Below, piece by piece: positions 5,575 through 8,158 of a stretch of DNA of 8,158 nucleotides; the first letter of the stretch is position 1, and every line of letters starts with the position of its first letter. Position numbers and translations under genes: made by a program. The stretch is from assembly GCA_029932835.1 (NCBI GenBank), contig JAOZPI010000038.1, forward strand, positions 1 to 8,158. The letters are read 5' to 3'. The DNA comes from an archaeon (GTDB lineage: Archaea > Altiarchaeota > Altiarchaeia > JAFGQM01). The notes below the pieces were generated by a model that was not told where the DNA came from, ran no database searches, and was given only the letters and a program-made list of their open reading frames with translations.

Positions 5575-6050
5575 CTCCTTCCTGCTCTTCTTCCTCCGCC
5601 TCTCCAACCTGGTCCCTGCCCTCCTCTGTTTAAGCCTCTCGCACCCCTGTTATAGACATTGGAATCGGTCTGAGTATCAGAGGGCCCTCCAAATCTTCCT
5701 GAAGCCTCGCCCCTATCTATGGGCTTCAACTCTCCATTCAGATACTTCATTATGCTCTCTCTCACGCTACCCTCTGCCCTGATCATCTCTATGCCTGCCT
5801 GCTTGAGCATCTCAAATACGTTAGGACCGAAATTCCCTGCAATGACAGCGTTTACCTTCATATTAATCAACATCTGACCGACCTGCACCCCGACACCTGA
5901 GGTTCCCTCTCTGTGCGTATTCTCTATTATCTCGCTCCCTTGGATTTGCTTATCTTCAACCTCTACAAGTGTAAAGGTCTCGCATCTCGCAAGTACTGGG
6001 GACACTACATCATCAAGCCCCCCCTTTATTGTCGCAACCGCTATTTTCAT
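5562..6050 (-). CDS. NifX/NifB-type dinitrogenase iron-molybdenum cofactor-binding fold protein with Gly/Arg-rich tail
   Basis: The 162-residue protein has the COG1433 fold at residues 1-108. It opens with MKIAVAT and continues with DVVSPVLARCETFTLVEV (14-31), GVGVQVGQMLINMKVNAVIAG (52-72) and NFGPNVFEMLKQAGI (73-87). The fold is known from NifX, NafY and NifB C-termini that bind nitrogenase cofactor precursors, but stand-alone members occur widely in organisms without nitrogenase. Residues 134-162 form a low-complexity tail rich in Gly and Arg, with RGG-type steps. Such tails are usual in this group and may be flexible or nucleic-acid binding. No nif genes are present here, so nitrogen fixation should not be inferred. 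A Shine-Dalgarno GGAGG stands about 6 bases before the ATG, and the start overlaps the DUF5320 stop by 4 bases. The tail-coding end overlaps the start of the next ATPase gene. Confidence 0.88.
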   Translation of the reverse strand: MKIAVATIKGGLDDVVSPVLARCETFTLVEVEDKQIQGSEIIENTHREGTSGVGVQVGQMLINMKVNAVIAGNFGPNVFEMLKQAGIEMIRAEGSVRESIMKYLNGELKPIDRGEASGRFGGPSDTQTDSNVYNRGARGLNRGGQGPGWRGGGRRAGRRWGR

Positions 6051-6448
6051 TTTTTCCCTCCTGAAACTTGATTTTCAATATCTAAAACCACCTTTTTGAG
6101 CCTCTCAATCGCCTTTGAGAGCTCCTCTATCTTCATCTCCAATAGGGGTTCCTCCTTCTTTTCTTGTTCTGCTTTCTTCGTCAGGTCTCCTTCTTTTGAC
6201 GCTATTTTCTGCTCTACTCCTTCTGTCGCTATATTGCGCAAGTCCCTCCACCATCCAGGCTGTCCAGTAGCATAAAACATATTCATATATCCTCTGCCTC
6301 TACCACCGCTGCCCGGAGGCCTAGCAGATCTAAACCTCCCGCCTCTTCCCCAAAACCCTCCAAGTGGTCTTGGGATAACCCCACTCGTCCAGAGTGGTGT
6401 GCACCATCCGCCCCTACCATCAGGGCCTGTTCCATCTCCTCCTGGCAT
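6047..6448 (-). CDS. DUF5320-type small protein, Gly-rich N-terminus and C-terminal coiled coil
   Basis: The 133-residue protein starts MPGGDGTGPDGRGGWC, the usual opening of DUF5320 proteins. A Gly/Arg/Trp-rich region runs to about residue 67 (GFWGRGGRFRSARPPGSGGRG at 31-51). A charged helical segment follows from about 92 to 127 with heptad-like leucines and isoleucines, a likely coiled coil for self-association. No enzyme motif is present and only one cysteine (Cys16), so it is not a classic Fe-S protein. As I recall, DUF5320 genes regularly sit beside NifX-like and ferredoxin-MinD genes in anaerobes, and their function is unknown. The start at 6448 is preceded by GGGAG about 8 bases upstream and lies 16 bases after the DUF134 stop. 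The end overlaps the NifX-like start by 4 bases. Confidence 0.8.
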   Translation of the reverse strand: MPGGDGTGPDGRGGWCTPLWTSGVIPRPLGGFWGRGGRFRSARPPGSGGRGRGYMNMFYATGQPGWWRDLRNIATEGVEQKIASKEGDLTKKAEQEKKEEPLLEMKIEELSKAIERLKKVVLDIENQVSGGKK

Positions 6449-6464
6449 TTTTATGCTCCCTATT

Positions 6465-6896
6465 TTAAGCTCGTGTCATCTTGGCTCCGCACTTAGGACA
6501 CGTCATCTCATAGCATGGCTGACCTCGTGCGTGAGTCTGTTTATACCCACAATTAGGGCACACACAATCTCCACCAGGGCCCAAACCATAGCCTCCCATT
6601 CTTCCTCTTCCAACCATTTTGTATTCACCCCCCTTTATTTTTATTGCTTTGGCGTTGACAATAGCATCTGCTATTTTTCTTCTTGCTGAGAGCAAGAGCC
6701 TATGAAATGTTGGCTGAGAGATCCCCATTCTCCCCGCTGCTTCTTCCTGCTCTAACCCCAGAAGATCCTTCAGCCGTATCGCCTCAAACTCATCTACTGT
6801 TAGTACGACCAAACTTGAGGGTGTTGTGTCTTCTGGCACGAAAGAGCTGACTGTTGGTATTTCCTCCACCCAGCGACGCCGTCGCCTCCGTGGCAT
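6465..6896 (-). CDS. DUF134 DNA-binding protein with C-terminal zinc ribbon; probable operon regulator
   Basis: The 143-residue protein begins with MPRRRRRRWVEEIP and continues into the DUF134 (COG1342) helix-turn-helix. VLTVDEFEAIRLKDLLGLEQEEAAGRMGISQPTF spans residues 31-64, and HRLLLSARRKIADAIVNAKAI follows at 65-85. This resembles sigma-70 region 4. After a Gly-rich linker (97-109) comes a small metal-binding module with CPNC at 113-116 and CPKC at 133-136, plus Cys111 and Cys128, probably a zinc ribbon. Many DUF134 proteins are only about 100 residues long, so the ribbon looks like an added module. It is the first gene of the operon, with a strong GGAGGT (6902-6907) 5 bases before the ATG. 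A first-gene DNA-binding protein next to a palindromic site suggests autoregulation, possibly responding to redox or metal through the cysteines. That is inference. Confidence 0.88.
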   Translation of the reverse strand: MPRRRRRRWVEEIPTVSSFVPEDTTPSSLVVLTVDEFEAIRLKDLLGLEQEEAAGRMGISQPTFHRLLLSARRKIADAIVNAKAIKIKGGEYKMVGRGRMGGYGLGPGGDCVCPNCGYKQTHARGQPCYEMTCPKCGAKMTRA

Positions 6897-6901
6897 GATA
6901 G

Positions 6902-6907
6902 ACCTCC
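6902..6907 (-). promoter_or_regulatory. Strong Shine-Dalgarno for the DUF134 gene
   Basis: The minus strand reads GGAGGT, ending 5 bases before the ATG at 6896. It is the best ribosome-binding site in the window and fixes the start of the first operon gene. It also shows that this operon's mRNA has a real leader, unlike the leaderless mtnA and hydrogenase genes. Confidence 0.75.
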
Positions 6908-6930
6908 TGTATCCTGAGCGCAGGACCTTC

Positions 6931-6972
6931 TACTTATAATGAATATATATTCACAAATTAATCTATAAAAAC
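6931..6972 (-). promoter_or_regulatory. Promoter region of the ferredoxin-MinD operon (two candidate TATA boxes)
   Basis: Two TATA-like elements face the DUF134 gene. GTTTTTATAGAT (6972-6961) would place the transcript start near 6940, with a leader of about 45 bases. ATTATAAGTA (6940-6931) would start it near 6910, just before the Shine-Dalgarno. With the first, the 14-base palindrome lies between TATA and start, a place where a bound repressor would block transcription. A 5-base inverted repeat TCCTG/CAGGA (6912-6925) lies in the longer leader. Confidence 0.4.
6940..6953. promoter_or_regulatory. Perfect 14-base palindrome, candidate operator
   Basis: TGAATATATATTCA is identical on both strands and lies 44-57 bases upstream of the DUF134 start, inside the divergent promoter region. 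A perfect 14-base palindrome is typical of a dimeric regulator site, although the alternating A/T core makes chance symmetry easier. DUF134 itself is the nearest candidate binder. Confidence 0.45.
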
Positions 6973-7050
6973 CTTTACTCGGTATGTAGAGCATCTGGAA
7001 GGCCGGGTTTATATAGTTTTTTTTATCCAAGCGGCAATAAGTTAAAGGGT

Positions 7051-7060
7051 TTTTTATAAA
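7051..7060 (+). promoter_or_regulatory. TATA-like box for the RAD55/KaiC-like ATPase gene
   Basis: TTTTTATAAA lies about 42 bases before the ATG at 7098. This would give a start near 7080 and a leader of about 17 bases carrying only a weak GGGA before the ATG. A second T/A-rich stretch, GTTTATATAG (7007-7016), lies further upstream and is a possible alternative or a distal element. Confidence 0.4.
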
Positions 7061-7097
7061 GCAGCCTTAGAGGGCTCTTAAAAACCCGATCTGGGAA

Positions 7098-7814
7098 ATG
7101 GTTGAGAGGGTAAAGACCGGGATCATAAGGCTAGATGAGATGTTAGAGGGGGGCTTGATAAAGGATAAGGTCTACCTAATAGCTGGAGAGCCCGGTTCTG
7201 GAAAAACGCTGTTTTGCCTGCAGTTTCTGCACACTGGGCTGAAGAACGGGGAAAACGGCATTTATATTACGGCAGAGGAGAAACCGCAGGATATTGTGGA
7301 CGATGCCAAATCTCTTGGGTGGGATCTGGAGAAATATATAAAGGAAAAGAAGCTGATAATATTGGATATCACTCCCTATCTGGTGAGGGTTAAAGACGGG
7401 GAGGAGGTAGATGTGTTTCGAATGGTGAACGATTTGTTGAAATATGTACATGAGAACAACGCTAAGAGGATGGTGATAGATCCCATTACCCCTGTTGTGT
7501 ATCAAACAAGGTCAGAGAAGGAAATAAGGGAGAGTATAAGGGAACTTGTGACTTCTCTTGAGGACAACATAGGTTGCACCACTTTGATAACGTCACCAGT
7601 TCCGATAGGGTCAAAAAGGATAAGTGAGTCGGACATAGAAGAGTTTATAGTCAGCGGTATAATTATCATGGGAATAGAAGAGAGAGAAAACCGCATCATA
7701 AGGACCCTTTTTGTCAGAAAGATGAGGGAGACAGCGTTCAAGTTGGCGAAATACGAATTTGAGGTTATCAAGGGTGTTGGGATTGTAATAAAGGGAGAGG
7801 TTAAAAGCGGGTAA
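7098..7814 (+). CDS. RAD55/KaiC-like RecA-superfamily ATPase (COG0467)
   Basis: The 238-residue protein is a single KaiC-type RecA-fold domain. The N-terminal TGIIRLDEMLEGGL (7-20) is the usual lead-in. Walker A is GEPGSGKT (30-37), acidic residues of the catalytic-glutamate position follow in ITAEEKP (57-63), and Walker B is MVIDPIT (125-131). Archaea typically carry several such single-domain proteins. Some link to signal transduction and motility and others have no known partner. Nothing here indicates circadian function, and the second KaiC domain is absent. The length of about 240 residues is normal. The gene stands alone on the plus strand, diverging from the ferredoxin-MinD operon across a 201-base promoter region, and it overlaps the convergent aldolase gene by 14 bases. 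The ATG at 7098 is the most upstream candidate and gives the expected N-terminus. Confidence 0.9.
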   Translation: MVERVKTGIIRLDEMLEGGLIKDKVYLIAGEPGSGKTLFCLQFLHTGLKNGENGIYITAEEKPQDIVDDAKSLGWDLEKYIKEKKLIILDITPYLVRVKDGEEVDVFRMVNDLLKYVHENNAKRMVIDPITPVVYQTRSEKEIRESIRELVTSLEDNIGCTTLITSPVPIGSKRISESDIEEFIVSGIIIMGIEERENRIIRTLFVRKMRETAFKLAKYEFEVIKGVGIVIKGEVKSG

Positions 7815-8158
7815 TTATTGCATCTATAGTATCCAAACAATTCTGCAGGGTTTTGCCAACCACCACAAGGCCATGGTTTTTGAGTATTATTGCTGGGTTT
7901 TTGAAAGGCCTGCTCCCCAGTGCCTTTAGGGCTTCTCTTGCCAGTTCTATCGTACCATAGGGATACTCCTTCTGCGTTACAGGAAGATCAAGCGGGTTTT
8001 CCAGAGCAGCGTCTAGGTGTATATGGACAATAGCATCAATGGAGGGATACTCAGAATAGATAAACCAGTGGAGGAAAGTCTCTGATGACGGGATATTTCT
8101 TCCAGAGGCTATGACCATGTTGGTGTTTTCATCAGCCTCTGAAACATATACGAGATCT
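7801..8158 (-). CDS. Class II aldolase / adducin-family protein, N-terminus cut by window edge
   Basis: The frame is open to base 8158, so the internal ATG at 8118 is not the start; residues upstream of it (DLVYVSEADENTN) read into the conserved block. Visible family features are SGRNIPSSETFLHWFIY, whose Glu matches the catalytic Glu73 of fuculose-1-phosphate aldolase; the zinc ligands in IVHIH; and the third zinc histidine in ILKNHGLVVVGKT. About 119 residues are present, roughly the C-terminal two thirds. Members cleave sugar 1-phosphates to dihydroxyacetone phosphate and an aldehyde, or act as epimerases or dehydratases. Exact substrate is not readable. Candidates are fuculose-1-phosphate, 5-deoxyribulose-1-phosphate and methylthioribulose-1-phosphate. 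The last two would link it to the mtnA gene at the other end of the window. It converges on the RAD55/KaiC-like gene with a 14-base overlap. Confidence 0.88.
   Translation of the reverse strand, partial: DLVYVSEADENTNMVIASGRNIPSSETFLHWFIYSEYPSIDAIVHIHLDAALENPLDLPVTQKEYPYGTIELAREALKALGSRPFKNPAIILKNHGLVVVGKTLQNCLDTIDAIITRF

Noticed and set aside
5575..5607. TTG start at 5607 extending the first ferredoxin-MinD ATPase by 11 residues
   Set aside because: The extension is a charged ERRRKKSRKE stretch before a P-loop that is normally near the N-terminus. The ATG at 5574 has a purine-rich site directly upstream.
5311..5655. Plus-strand open frame of 114 codons rich in Pro and Leu
   Set aside because: It is the antisense shadow of the Arg/Gly-rich NifX tail and the ATPase N-terminus, and its composition is explained by that.
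5562..6050. Evidence for nitrogen fixation from the NifX/NifB-like gene
   Set aside because: The fold is widespread in non-fixing anaerobes, and no nifH, nifD, nifK or full-length nifB is present in the window.
6912..6925. Inverted repeat TCCTG-AGCG-CAGGA upstream of DUF134 as a riboswitch or attenuator
   Set aside because: The stem is only five base pairs with no conserved aptamer features. It is noted as a leader element only.
6800..7030. Minus-strand open frame of 76 codons overlapping the DUF134 start
   Set aside because: It overlaps the first 97 bases of DUF134 in another frame and covers the promoter region. It has no ribosome-binding site and no motif.
7801..8118. Aldolase starting at the ATG at 8118
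   Set aside because: The frame stays open to the window edge, and the residues before this Met belong to the family domain. The catalytic Glu region would otherwise sit implausibly close to the N-terminus.

Overview
The window looks like chromosomal DNA from an anaerobic archaeon. Three things suggest this: A/T-rich TATA-like boxes sit 24-28 bases before start codons that have no leader, a RAD55/KaiC-type RecA-fold ATPase is present, and arginine and isoleucine codons are mostly AGG/AGA and ATA. No rRNA or tRNA is present, so I cannot name the lineage. Nearly all of the DNA is coding. I see no insertion sequence, integrase, tRNA or CRISPR array.

Layout. (1) Bases 1-720, minus strand: the N-terminal 240 residues of a methylthioribose-1-phosphate isomerase (mtnA) running off the left edge. 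(2) Bases 721-812: a compact divergent promoter region. (3) Bases 813-2483, plus strand: a two-gene unit. The first gene encodes a minimal, apparently catalytically complete [FeFe]-hydrogenase H-cluster domain with no N-terminal FeS domains. The second encodes a six-helix membrane protein that resembles a small family which, as I recall, is often labelled 'iron hydrogenase'. An 18-base tandem repeat lies at their junction. (4) Bases 2467-6896, minus strand: a tightly packed seven-gene operon, read right to left: DUF134 DNA-binding protein, DUF5320 protein, NifX/NifB-like Fe-Mo cofactor-binding-fold protein, MinD-type ATPase with inserted 2[4Fe-4S] ferredoxin, COG1237 metallo-beta-lactamase-fold protein, a second ferredoxin-MinD ATPase, and a SAM methyltransferase. 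Four of the six junctions are 4-base ATGA overlaps. (5) Bases 6897-7097: a second divergent promoter region with a perfect 14-base palindrome. (6) Bases 7098-7814, plus strand: the KaiC/RAD55-like ATPase. (7) Bases 7801-8158, minus strand: the C-terminal part of a class II aldolase running off the right edge.

How the parts may fit. The hydrogenase has every residue I can check for H-cluster binding and proton transfer, so hydrogen turnover is the likely activity. Neither its maturases (HydE, HydF, HydG) nor an electron-transfer partner is visible here. The adjacent membrane protein is the obvious candidate for a partner or anchor. The ferredoxin-MinD/NifX/DUF134 cluster is a gene set I know from many anaerobes, with no firmly established function. 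Its position against the hydrogenase makes a role in metal-cluster handling or redox regulation worth testing, but that is inference. MtnA and a class II aldolase at the two ends could belong to a salvage route for methylthioadenosine or 5'-deoxyadenosine. Deoxyadenosine is a by-product of the radical-SAM enzymes that hydrogenase maturation needs.

The most noteworthy item is the archaeal minimal [FeFe]-hydrogenase with its membrane neighbour.
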